Assembly (NCBI GenBank): GCA_046542255.1
Contig: JBKHBT010000007.1
Span: 1 to 64,000 of the forward strand
Direction: 5' to 3'
Source of the DNA: JBKHBT01 sp046542255
Lineage (GTDB): Bacteria; UBP14; UBA6098; JBKHBT01
DNA: 64,000 nucleotides
The position numbers and the translations under genes were made by a program. Shown here one piece after another: positions 42,883 to 50,339 of this stretch; position 1 is the stretch's first letter, and each line of letters starts with the position of its first letter. The notes under the pieces were generated by a model. The model was not told the origin of the DNA, did not search any database, and saw only the letters and a list, made by a program, of their open reading frames with translations.

Positions 42883-44890
42883 ATTAGAAGTATGGATGAA
42901 AAGTATTAATCAATTAAATTTGATCATACCCAAATTTGGTTATATTCTTGATGAATTTTTCCACCCTTCCCACGGCTTTCAATCAAAACCTGAAGATGGA
43001 AAATTTAGCATTATCAGTCATGCTCGTTGCATTGAGGCAAGCCATGCTTTAACACTCAACAGTGATTTAGATTACGCACAAGAAGATGCACAGAAAATGA
43101 TTGCCAATCTTTTTTTAAGTCAGCGTTGGACGACTGGAGAGTCAGAAAAAATGATCCAATATCCAATTTCTGTTGCGATACCTTCGCTATCTTACATAAT
43201 TCACCTTGTTGATGATACTGATAAACTGACTGAATTAGTATCAAAGAACTTGGGTTCGTTAGTGGAATGGATTGAATATATTGAAACCAAACGACTTTCT
43301 GATTCACCCTACGAAAGTGATCCTATGCTGCATGGGATGTTTTTATACCGTGTGCGTAAGGCATTTGCTGTTCTTGAGAGAGACTGGATTTTTAAGTTAG
43401 CTAAGTTTAAAGATAAGAATCCAAACCCTAAAAAATATTTTGAAGACGTCCTAAGAAAACCAATCAAAACTCTTGACAAGTTTATTAAGGAGAGATTTTA
43501 TTACTTTATTTCAATGTGTTCGGCAATTCCAATTAATGAGGAAGATGCTTTACAATTAGCATATTTGGTTTATTCTCTAGAGGAATATTCAACATTTAGA
43601 AATGACGTACTGATTGAACATGCATTAGAGATAGCTTTGACAACCTTATTCAGAAAAGATAGTGTACCAAGACTTCAACTCCTTTACAGGGACAATAAAT
43701 TAAATATTTCAGGAACACCTATTGAGGTATTGACTTTACTTTCCAAAACTCGTTTGGTAAGAAGGCATTTTGACTGCTATTGGAATGCTTTTCATCTTGC
43801 ATATGAGTGGTTAAAAGCAACACAAAGGGATGCAATTTTTAGTGATTCTTCGGTTCCTTGCTGGATGGCTGAACCATGGAGAGGTGTTGGTAAAGCAGAA
43901 GCATGGATAAATGCTGCTGTGATCGAATTTTTTACCTCATATAATGAAATGCTACATGAAGTATGCGCAAACGAAATAAATATTGAGTTTGGGGCTACCA
44001 CAAGTCAACCCAAATTTCAGTGGAAGCAAATAATTGATTTTAAAGAATTCAAAAAAGAGTTAGAAACAGCTTTTTTCCCTTTAATAAAAGAAGATCTTAA
44101 AAAAAAAGGAAAATTAAGAAAAGCATCAATCATTCTATTTGGACCAGCTGGGACATCAAAAACTTCGATAGCTAAAGCAATTGCATATGAACTTGGAATC
44201 CCATTTGTTGAACTTAAACCACATCACTTTGCTGAAGAAGGAACTGATGGTGTGATTCGCAGAGCAAAAGATGTTTTCAGATCATTATTTGTAATGAGAC
44301 GCTGTCTAGTTTTTTTTGATGAAATTGACGAACTTGTAGCTAGTAGAGATCGGGATGTTGAGCAAGAAAAAATTGGGCGGTTTATTACCACAAGTGTATT
44401 ACCGTGGTTTCAGGAACTTAGAGATTTAGCACAGATTGTATTCATAGTGGCGACAAACCATGTGGAAAACTTTGATCCTGCAATAAGAAGACCAGGACGC
44501 TTTGACTATGTACTTCCTATTGGTCCTCCAGATAGAAAAAGTAGAAAAGAACTTTTATTAAAGCTTTTAGAAGCCGATATCCCAGATAAGAACTCACGTG
44601 ATGAAATTATTAATATCCTTGATACGAAGGTTAATGAAATTAAGTATGCTGTCAAAATAAAAAATAATGATGACAATGAAAAAATTGAAAAGGTATCATG
44701 GGCAGTTACGATTGGAGAACTAGTCAGTATATCAGAAAGTATTGTCCGAGATCGTAATATGAATCCAAAGAAGAATGATTCCGCTATCATCGAAAATGTA
44801 GTCGGCCGTTTTGCAAAAAAGCCGCTTATCCCACCTGAGGATATGGTTAATTTTAATGAACAGATTGAGAAATACAAATATCCATTATAG
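42875..44890 (+). CDS. AAA+ ATPase with long helical N-terminal domain
   Basis: A 671-aa protein. Residues 1-400 are helical, Trp-rich, with repeated patterns (SHARCIEASHALTL; PSLSYIIHLV; GVGKAEAWINAAVIEFF) suggestive of an alpha/alpha toroid. Residues 410-580 are a classic AAA module of the FtsH/CDC48 type: Walker A GPAGTSKT at 423-430 (Ser replaces the usual Gly before Lys), Walker B CLVFFDEIDELVASRD with Asp482-Glu483, sensor 1 IVATNHVENF, and arginine-finger/second-region block RRPGRFDYVLPIGPPDR. It has no protease domain. GGAGGA lies before the ATG, which overlaps the radical SAM stop. It probably acts as the motor or switch of the cassette. Confidence 0.82.
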   Translation: MNKLEVWMKSINQLNLIIPKFGYILDEFFHPSHGFQSKPEDGKFSIISHARCIEASHALTLNSDLDYAQEDAQKMIANLFLSQRWTTGESEKMIQYPISVAIPSLSYIIHLVDDTDKLTELVSKNLGSLVEWIEYIETKRLSDSPYESDPMLHGMFLYRVRKAFAVLERDWIFKLAKFKDKNPNPKKYFEDVLRKPIKTLDKFIKERFYYFISMCSAIPINEEDALQLAYLVYSLEEYSTFRNDVLIEHALEIALTTLFRKDSVPRLQLLYRDNKLNISGTPIEVLTLLSKTRLVRRHFDCYWNAFHLAYEWLKATQRDAIFSDSSVPCWMAEPWRGVGKAEAWINAAVIEFFTSYNEMLHEVCANEINIEFGATTSQPKFQWKQIIDFKEFKKELETAFFPLIKEDLKKKGKLRKASIILFGPAGTSKTSIAKAIAYELGIPFVELKPHHFAEEGTDGVIRRAKDVFRSLFVMRRCLVFFDEIDELVASRDRDVEQEKIGRFITTSVLPWFQELRDLAQIVFIVATNHVENFDPAIRRPGRFDYVLPIGPPDRKSRKELLLKLLEADIPDKNSRDEIINILDTKVNEIKYAVKIKNNDDNEKIEKVSWAVTIGELVSISESIVRDRNMNPKKNDSAIIENVVGRFAKKPLIPPEDMVNFNEQIEKYKYPL

Positions 44891-44958
44891 GCAAGAATGT
44901 CATCCACAGTTATCTTTAATTAAGATTTTTACATCACAAAGTTCAATTGAATAAATTA

Positions 44959-45843
44959 ATGGATATTGAAAAATTAATAGAGCGAATAGTTGACCTTAAA
45001 GAGGATATCTCAGCACTAAAACAAATTGAGAAAGAAATACTAAAAAAATACAGTTTTGGTAATATTCATTATTCCCTTTTATTTGATGCATTTCTCTCTG
45101 ATCCTGTAGAATATTTTTCAAGGAAAGTTGGGTTAGAAAAGAATACATCGCTTCCCAAATTAACTAAAGCTATAAAGAATGATACCAATAAGCAGAGAAT
45201 TCTGAGCACAAGTATCAGCTCGCAATTGCGAAACCTCTATGAGGCCTGGGTTTTTGGAGGCATATTGAAAAATCTAGCAAGTTCGATTATTGAACCAAGA
45301 GATTTATTCGGCACTTTAAAACTAAATGGTATTACGTCAAGTAGCAGCGCATCAATTATTGCAGGTATTGAGAGTAAAAATAAATTGGCTATTTTCTTAG
45401 ATACCCCATTACCGCCAAAAGATTATGTTAGTGGGGAAAAATATAGATCACGTCCCGATCTAGGTATTTATTTGGTTAAATCGTTTGAAGGTGCACAACG
45501 CGATAAGTTTTCACCAACTTCAAATTATTTACAATTGATCGCTTTAATTGAATGTAAGGAATCAACAGTTTGGCCATGGACAAAAAAGAAAATAATAAAT
45601 CCTTTAAATCCTATACCTGAAAAGATAGAAGTAAGCCACCTTGAAATGTTAATGTATTATGAGAAACTATATACACCGCCACTATTTTTTCTTTTATCAA
45701 GAGTTCAGACCCCCAAAAAAGCATTGAATACAATAAAAGAAACTAATATTAGATTTTTCGATAGCATAGGATATAATGAGACAGTATTAGAAAAAGTATC
45801 AGATGAAATAAGAAGTATTGTGAATAATAAAAACGCGCTCTAA
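44959..45843 (+). CDS. Putative PD-(D/E)xK-type nuclease-like protein
   Basis: About 294 aa; ATG at 44959 preferred over TTG at 44947, neither with a ribosome site. The N-terminus is helical (IEKLIERIVDLKEDISALKQ). A restriction-endonuclease-like core is suggested by RPDLGIYLVKS (Asp167) followed 31 residues later by LIALIECKESTVWPW (Glu198-x-Lys200), each at the end or start of a hydrophobic strand, plus an earlier helix Glu in NLYEAWVFGGIL. No known family recognised. It is the last cassette gene, 68 bp after the AAA+ gene. Its TAA stop lies inside the right boundary repeat. It may cut nucleic acid, but the catalytic assignment is inferred from motif spacing only. Confidence 0.5.
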   Translation: MDIEKLIERIVDLKEDISALKQIEKEILKKYSFGNIHYSLLFDAFLSDPVEYFSRKVGLEKNTSLPKLTKAIKNDTNKQRILSTSISSQLRNLYEAWVFGGILKNLASSIIEPRDLFGTLKLNGITSSSSASIIAGIESKNKLAIFLDTPLPPKDYVSGEKYRSRPDLGIYLVKSFEGAQRDKFSPTSNYLQLIALIECKESTVWPWTKKKIINPLNPIPEKIEVSHLEMLMYYEKLYTPPLFFLLSRVQTPKKALNTIKETNIRFFDSIGYNETVLEKVSDEIRSIVNNKNAL

Positions 45844-45967
45844 CACGCAATAAAAAAAATAGGGCAGGAAGTGATAAATTTTAACTTTAAGATAAAAAAT
45901 GAAAAGTTTTGGTTATATGTAAAAGAAAGGTTTCAAAATGCCCTACGTTTCTTATTGCCAACCGTTG
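45835..45967 (+). repeat. attC-like fold-back site at the end of the cassette
   Basis: Begins with GCGCTCTAAC (45835-45844). Two bases later GCAATAA (45847-45853) pairs with TTATTGC (45952-45958), and inside it TAGGGCA (45860-45866) pairs with TGCCCTA (45939-45945); the 6-nt spacers between arms are equal and partly pair. A 72-nt terminal loop remains. Five bases after the outer arm comes GTT (45964-45966), which pairs with the AAC at 45842-45844. Size (about 130 nt), nested L and R boxes, unpaired spacers and a stop codon inside the first box all resemble an integron attC. CTCTAAC departs from RYYYAAC at the first base, and no integrase is in view. Confidence 0.5.
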
Positions 45968-46090
45968 TCAAATCAAAGCCAAATAAATAAAAAATGCACT
46001 AGCTTATCTTAACCCTCTTCCTTAAAGCGAAAAATGAAGCAATATTCATCCCAGTTCAAAGCTTTACAACTACCCTCAAGATATATCAAA

Positions 46091-46405
46091 TCACCCCAAA
46101 TCAAAAAGCTTCACCAATTTTGTTCTGATTTCACTCAAATCTGTAATTTCGCCTAATTTTCCAATAACTAGGCTTTTCTCGAGCGTTGCGATTTTGTTGA
46201 GTTTCAGCAGTGAAGGAAGCTTTAGGCCATTTATTTCATTTGGTTCGAGTTTAATTGAAAATTCATCATCCAAATGGAGATTTGAAGTAAAAAATGCCAC
46301 GATTACATCATTATGCGATACTGCTAATACCAAAGCAGGCCGCATCTTAGAGCCAGTAAGGTCGGTAAAAGGAAATGGAAGCAGGACAATATCTCCAAAC
46401 ATCAT
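46091..46405 (-). CDS. MazF/PemK-family toxin
   Basis: A 104-aa endoribonuclease-type toxin of a type II toxin-antitoxin pair. It opens MMFGDIVLLPFPFTDLTGSK and MRPALVLAV, the standard MazF/PemK beginning, and has VAFFTSNLHLDDEF and LKLPSLLKLNKIATLEKS, which match the family (K..K..T......). Such toxins cleave mRNA at short single-stranded sites. The ATG shares its first base with the antitoxin stop (TGATG), ensuring coupled translation. Confidence 0.85.
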   Translation of the reverse strand: MMFGDIVLLPFPFTDLTGSKMRPALVLAVSHNDVIVAFFTSNLHLDDEFSIKLEPNEINGLKLPSLLKLNKIATLEKSLVIGKLGEITDLSEIRTKLVKLFDLG

Positions 46406-46623
46406 CAGTATTTTACCTTGAGATCAGATTCTGTATAGTTTTCTGGCTCATTTTCAAGGAAATCTAATGAAGAACTTGATAGTTTATGAATTCCCTTTGT
46501 CATTAATTTATCTTCATATTTGCGATAGATAAACTGCGCAAAATCATTTACTTCTTTTATTTGAGCTTCGTCGAGGCTGTTTAAAATATCGATTGTATTA
46601 GAAATTATTTCACTTTTTGTCAT
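46405..46623 (-). CDS. Antitoxin of the MazF/PemK pair
   Basis: A 72-aa antitoxin. The N-terminal part (ISNTIDILNSLDEAQIKEVND) is helical, followed by FAQFIYRKYEDKL and the C-terminal motif LDFLENEPENYTESDLKVKY. Similar tails occur in antitoxins partnered with MazF/PemK and related toxins, where they wrap the toxin. A strong AGGAGG precedes the ATG. A 14-bp palindrome just upstream is a likely autoregulatory operator. Confidence 0.75.
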   Translation of the reverse strand: MTKSEIISNTIDILNSLDEAQIKEVNDFAQFIYRKYEDKLMTKGIHKLSSSSLDFLENEPENYTESDLKVKY

Positions 46624-46934
46624 ATTTCCTCCTGACTATTAATATATTAATCAGTAAGTAAATTTCAAGCTTATAAAAGATTTTATATCAAAAACATGTT
46701 TCATTTCAGTTCGAAGCTATTCATCACAAAACATTTTACGCAACAGAAACCGGGCAGTTATCAGGCTTAGCAATAGGGATTGGCGGCATATAATATTGTA
46801 ATCCACCGCTTTAAAGCAAAGAAATCTCCCTAACATCCGAAGCTAAAATCCAATAGCCGAGTATCGCCTGAATGGTTTGAGTTTTTCGGTTGTTTATCAT
46901 GAGATATTTACTTTATAGATCTGTTCAACCTAAC
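46624..46934. other. 311-bp region between toxin-antitoxin pair and nitroreductase
   Basis: Apart from the 46638-46651 palindrome I find no gene. Near 46828-46895 there is a second, imperfect fold-back (CCCTAAC, then CCGAA pairing with TTCGG, then GTT) that loosely resembles the attC-like site at 45835. A small palindrome GCTTTAAAGC lies near 46809. No tRNA was recognised. Confidence 0.35.
46638..46651. promoter_or_regulatory. Palindromic operator candidate of the toxin-antitoxin operon
   Basis: ATTAATATATTAAT, a perfect 14-bp palindrome 15 bp upstream of the antitoxin start and just before its ribosome site. Antitoxins or their complexes with toxin usually repress their own promoter by binding such a site, and the AT-rich palindrome could also include the -10 box. 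Confidence 0.45.
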
Positions 46935-47501
46935 TCAACCTTTTATATCAAATTTATCAATACTCGCAAATTCTGTGAATTCTTTCCTTGGTGGACGTTC
47001 TTTCTCGTCATTTACCTGTTTGTCTGAGAGATTGTCGTGGTCTTTGTAATCGCCGTGTTTACCTACATTTATCAGTGTGATTACGTCGTATTCTTCCGGG
47101 ATATCGAGTATTTCACGGACTTTGTCTTTTTTATATCCTGCGATAGCATGTGCCACAAGGCCCATTTCAGTTGCTTTTAGCATCATAATTCCGACAGACA
47201 TACCGACATCGAATTTATAATAGTCCATACCTTTGACAGAACAATCGAGGTCTTTTTTCGAGATGACTGCAATTATCATTGATGCATCATAGGTCCATTC
47301 ATTGCCTTTCATCATTGCATCACGCATCTTCTCGAGCATTTCCTTCGACTGGACAAAAACAAATCTCCAGGGCTGATTATTAAAGCATGACGGTGCCATC
47401 TTTGCAGAATTGGCCAGCCTATGGATCATGTCCTTCGTTATTTCAATTGGTTCCAAAGCCCGGTAAGAACGTCTTTTCTCAATTAATTCATCAATTTTCA
47501 T
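46935..47501 (-). CDS. Nitroreductase-family FMN oxidoreductase
   Basis: A 188-aa FMN-dependent oxidoreductase. IEKRRSYRALEP-type N-terminal phosphate-binding Arg residues (EKRRSYRALEPIEI), the flavin region MAPSCFNNQPWRFVFV, and MMLKATEMGLVAHAIAGY are typical of the nitroreductase superfamily. Natural substrate unknown; members reduce quinones, nitro compounds or flavins. It is the last gene of the Fe-S/peroxiredoxin group, 20 bp after the SufB/D-like gene, which fits a role in redox stress. Confidence 0.9.
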   Translation of the reverse strand: MKIDELIEKRRSYRALEPIEITKDMIHRLANSAKMAPSCFNNQPWRFVFVQSKEMLEKMRDAMMKGNEWTYDASMIIAVISKKDLDCSVKGMDYYKFDVGMSVGIMMLKATEMGLVAHAIAGYKKDKVREILDIPEEYDVITLINVGKHGDYKDHDNLSDKQVNDEKERPPRKEFTEFASIDKFDIKG

Positions 47502-47521
47502 TCTAATCTTTCTTCTATAAT

Positions 47522-48475
47522 TTAACTTAACAGACCTTCGATAATAAGCTCGGATGCTTCATCCTCATCCAGGCCACGAGACATAAGCGTTTCGAGCTGT
47601 TTATTGTCAACGGAGCCGATTGCTGCTTCATGTGTGATATGAGCCTTCGGATTCTGCACATCGACAATAGGAATTGCCATAGCCGTTGCATTATCTTTGA
47701 CGATTTCTTTACAATCGACATGTCCACGAGAATAAGCACCGGTGGCAGTCATAGTATTTTTGATTTCGGCCCGGGCATTATCACGAACAGCAATCTTAGA
47801 AGTAAGGACACCGCGAGAACGCTCGCCTGCCAGATGTCCGATTTCATTTATCTTGATGACATCATCGCCTTTGCCGCTGATTTTGGCTAGCATATCGATA
47901 AGGCCATTTTTGGCGGCTGTGGCTTCGTATTCCATATCGATCAAACCAACGCGCCCTTTTATGAGATCGAATTCTGTCTTGAAACTGGAATTTTCGCCAA
48001 TATCAATTTTTGCTTTCGCTATGACTTTGACACCGCCATGTTTACCATGTACATGCTTTTCGAGATAGCTATAATTGGCATTTTTGCCAAGTTTAATTTT
48101 GGCATCCATAATATGCTCGACATCTTCGGAATTAGCAAAAACGCAATGTGCTAAAATGCCGATGGATGCACCGTCATTTATATTCACATCGAGATTTATC
48201 TTTTGAATGCCACTTTTGGGTAGCATTCCAAAGCAGATATGCACTTTTTTCTGGATTTTTACACCTTCATCGACAGAAATTTTTGCATTGATACCATCCT
48301 CGACTTCTTCTACATCGACATTTAATCCCGGGACAGCGGTTAGGCCCAGTACTTTATTATGATTAACAACAATATGCGCCGCATCTGGATCGTGGAGTAT
48401 GGAAGCATCTGTGTCTGTTTCATTGTAGAGTGCAGTCATTTTTTGTTGATCGCTGAGTTTCCTGAGGTCTTTCAT
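47522..48475 (-). CDS. Short SufB/SufD-family Fe-S assembly scaffold
   Basis: A 317-aa member of the SufB/SufD family (beta-helix core), shorter than usual SufB (about 470) or SufD (about 430). The family C-terminal block is clear: YSRGHVDCKEIVKDNATA, KAHITHEAAIGSVDNKQL, MSRGLDEDEASELIIEGLL. A Cys lies in HVDCKE. Together with SufC it would make a SufBC-type complex on which Fe-S clusters form. It overlaps sufC by 4 bp. The size and two-gene context match the minimal SMS-type machinery (SmsB) described for many anaerobes, rather than a full SufBCDSU operon. Confidence 0.85.
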   Translation of the reverse strand: MKDLRKLSDQQKMTALYNETDTDASILHDPDAAHIVVNHNKVLGLTAVPGLNVDVEEVEDGINAKISVDEGVKIQKKVHICFGMLPKSGIQKINLDVNINDGASIGILAHCVFANSEDVEHIMDAKIKLGKNANYSYLEKHVHGKHGGVKVIAKAKIDIGENSSFKTEFDLIKGRVGLIDMEYEATAAKNGLIDMLAKISGKGDDVIKINEIGHLAGERSRGVLTSKIAVRDNARAEIKNTMTATGAYSRGHVDCKEIVKDNATAMAIPIVDVQNPKAHITHEAAIGSVDNKQLETLMSRGLDEDEASELIIEGLLS

Positions 48476-49215
48476 GCCGCACCTCCTATGAATTCATCAT
48501 CCGGCTGGTTTTTGTGATCGCAGGGTTTGCACTTTTGTCCAAAATCTACCATGATTTTATCGACATTGCCTTTTTCCATTAGCTTTCCATTGCAAAGGAG
48601 AAAAGCATGTTCAGCCTGTTTCAAAACAGCTTCGGAATGGGTGATAAGAAGTACAGTAGCACCCATTTCTTTTAGAATACCAACAGCATCGAAAATTCTA
48701 TGAATAGATTCGATATCAATACCGGAATCAGGCTCATCGAGAATAGCTAATTTGGGCTCCATTGCCAGGATCGATGCCAGCTCGACTTTCTTTCTCTCGC
48801 CACCGGAAAGGGTCTTATCAACAGCCCGGAAAAGGTATTTATCAGGACTAAGCCCAACCTGCTCCAGAGCTTTTTTTATTCCCTCTTTGGTTTTGTCTTT
48901 GGCTCCAGATTTAATAAAAGAGAAGACCGATAGCCCTTCGAATCTGGCAGGCTCCTGCCATGCCATTGTAATTCCCATGCGGCTTCTTTTATCTATATCC
49001 AATTTTTTCAATGATTTGCCATTGAATAAAATATCTCCTTCAAAATCACGGTAGCCGGAAAGACCCATTATCGTATTTGCAAGAGTAGATTTTCCAGCAC
49101 CATTTATACCAACAACGGCATGTACATGGCCTTCCCAAAAATCGATAGTCAGGTCATCGAGAATTTTCTTGCCGCCAAGCTCGAGTGATAGATTATTGAT
49201 TTCCAATATACCCAT
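48472..49215 (-). CDS. sufC: Fe-S cluster assembly ATPase SufC
   Basis: ABC-type ATPase, 247 aa, that powers Fe-S assembly on SufB/D. Walker A is GINGAGKSTLANTIMG, the signature DKTLSGGERKKVELA, and Walker B LAILDEPDSGIDIES, all canonical for SufC. A C-terminal cluster of Cys (GQKCKPCDHK) is an uncommon extra. It is upstream of and overlaps the SufB/D-like gene. No sufS, sufU or sufD is adjacent. Confidence 0.93.
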   Translation of the reverse strand: MGILEINNLSLELGGKKILDDLTIDFWEGHVHAVVGINGAGKSTLANTIMGLSGYRDFEGDILFNGKSLKKLDIDKRSRMGITMAWQEPARFEGLSVFSFIKSGAKDKTKEGIKKALEQVGLSPDKYLFRAVDKTLSGGERKKVELASILAMEPKLAILDEPDSGIDIESIHRIFDAVGILKEMGATVLLITHSEAVLKQAEHAFLLCNGKLMEKGNVDKIMVDFGQKCKPCDHKNQPDDEFIGGAA

Positions 49216-49245
49216 TTGTATCCTTTTCTTGTAATATATTGTTGT

Positions 49246-49713
49246 TTAGGCAATTAGTTCTTTTAGTTCATTTAATACTTTATCTACATGACCTTTAACT
49301 TTTACTTTATCGTAAGTTTTAACGATGTTTCTATCAGGTGAAATTATATAAGTGCTTCTCACAACACCCATTTTCTCATTACCACGGCTTTTCTTAAGTT
49401 GCCATGAACCATAGTCTTTAAGAACTTTCTTTTCTTCCTTATCCGAAAGCAAAATGATTTCGAGATCATGTTTGTCAATAAAACTTGAAATAGCTTTTAG
49501 TGAATCCGGCGAGATGCCAATAATTACTGCACCAAGCTGCTCGAATTCATCCTTCATTTCGGTAAAACCGAGAGCTTCTTTAGTGCAACCACTGGTATTG
49601 GCTCTGGGATAGCTATACAAAATTACCCACTTGCCCTCAAAATCTGAAAGGCAAACTTCATTTTGATTGTGATCAGGCAAGCAAAATTCTGGCGCTTTTT
49701 TTATATCTGCCAT
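49246..49713 (-). CDS. Bcp/PrxQ-type peroxiredoxin
   Basis: Thiol peroxidase of 155 aa. Thioredoxin-fold start APEFCLPDHNQNEVCLSDFE, then the peroxidatic motif YPRANTSGCTKEALGF, in which the active Cys replaces the usual PGCT context with SGCT. EQLGAVIIGISPDS and VVRSTYIISPD are family-typical. It reduces peroxides using thioredoxin. GAGGTG lies before the ATG. It is 9 bp after a second peroxiredoxin. Confidence 0.9.
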   Translation of the reverse strand: MADIKKAPEFCLPDHNQNEVCLSDFEGKWVILYSYPRANTSGCTKEALGFTEMKDEFEQLGAVIIGISPDSLKAISSFIDKHDLEIILLSDKEEKKVLKDYGSWQLKKSRGNEKMGVVRSTYIISPDRNIVKTYDKVKVKGHVDKVLNELKELIA

Positions 49714-49722
49714 CTTAGCACC

Positions 49723-50184
49723 TCACAAATTTTCAATCATATCCATGAATTCGTCAAAATCAGGCTGTTCTTTAATATTATATTTTTTTATCAAAAGGAC
49801 TTTGCCTTTATCATCGAGCAATATATTGATCCTTTTGGAGAAACCAAATTCTTCGCTGAAGATTCCAAGATCTTTGGCCAATTTACCATGAGGCCAGAAA
49901 TCGCAGAGAAGGGATAGTTTTTCTACCTTCATATTATCTGCCCATGCCTTTTTGCACGGAGTATGGTCGATACTTGCTCCGAGTGGGACAATATCTTTAG
50001 CCATAAAATTTTGAAATCTTTTTTCGATGTCTTGCATCTGCTTGGTACATACGCCTGTCCAGGCGAGAGGATGCCAACTTAGCAATATTCTTTTACCTTT
50101 GAAATCAGAAAGCTTGACCATTTTGTCATTTTGATCCTTGAGTGCAAAACCATCAATTTTGTCGCCAACTTTAATCTGTCCCAT
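49723..50184 (-). CDS. AhpC/TSA-family peroxiredoxin
   Basis: A second thiol peroxidase, about 153 aa. The peroxidatic Cys is in SWHPLAWTGVCTKQMQDIEK; VPLGASIDHTPCKKAWAD and LSLLCDFWPHGKLAKDLGI follow. This matches the AhpE-like one- or two-Cys peroxiredoxins common in anaerobes. ATG at 50184 is chosen because AGGAG is six bases upstream, rather than the TTG one codon earlier. It probably heads the peroxiredoxin-Suf-nitroreductase run. Confidence 0.88.
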   Translation of the reverse strand: MGQIKVGDKIDGFALKDQNDKMVKLSDFKGKRILLSWHPLAWTGVCTKQMQDIEKRFQNFMAKDIVPLGASIDHTPCKKAWADNMKVEKLSLLCDFWPHGKLAKDLGIFSEEFGFSKRINILLDDKGKVLLIKKYNIKEQPDFDEFMDMIENL

Positions 50185-50291
50185 CAATTACTCCTTTTAT
50201 AACATTTTCAATCACTTATTGATTATACAAAAATTTTGTAAAGATTACAACCTTAAAATTCGTACAAATGCAGATTTATGTACATAAAAAC

Positions 50292-50319
50292 AAAAAAGGC
50301 CGGTTTTCCCGGCCTTTTA
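50292..50319 (-). terminator. Strong intrinsic terminator after metK
   Basis: A perfect 10-bp stem AAAAGGCCGG/CCGGCCTTTT (50294-50303 with 50309-50318) around a 5-nt loop. On the minus strand it is followed by a long T-rich run, so it ends the isomerase-nucleotidyltransferase-metK operon. It may work in both directions. Confidence 0.88.
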
Positions 50320-50339
50320 AGTAAATATGTGAAATTAAA

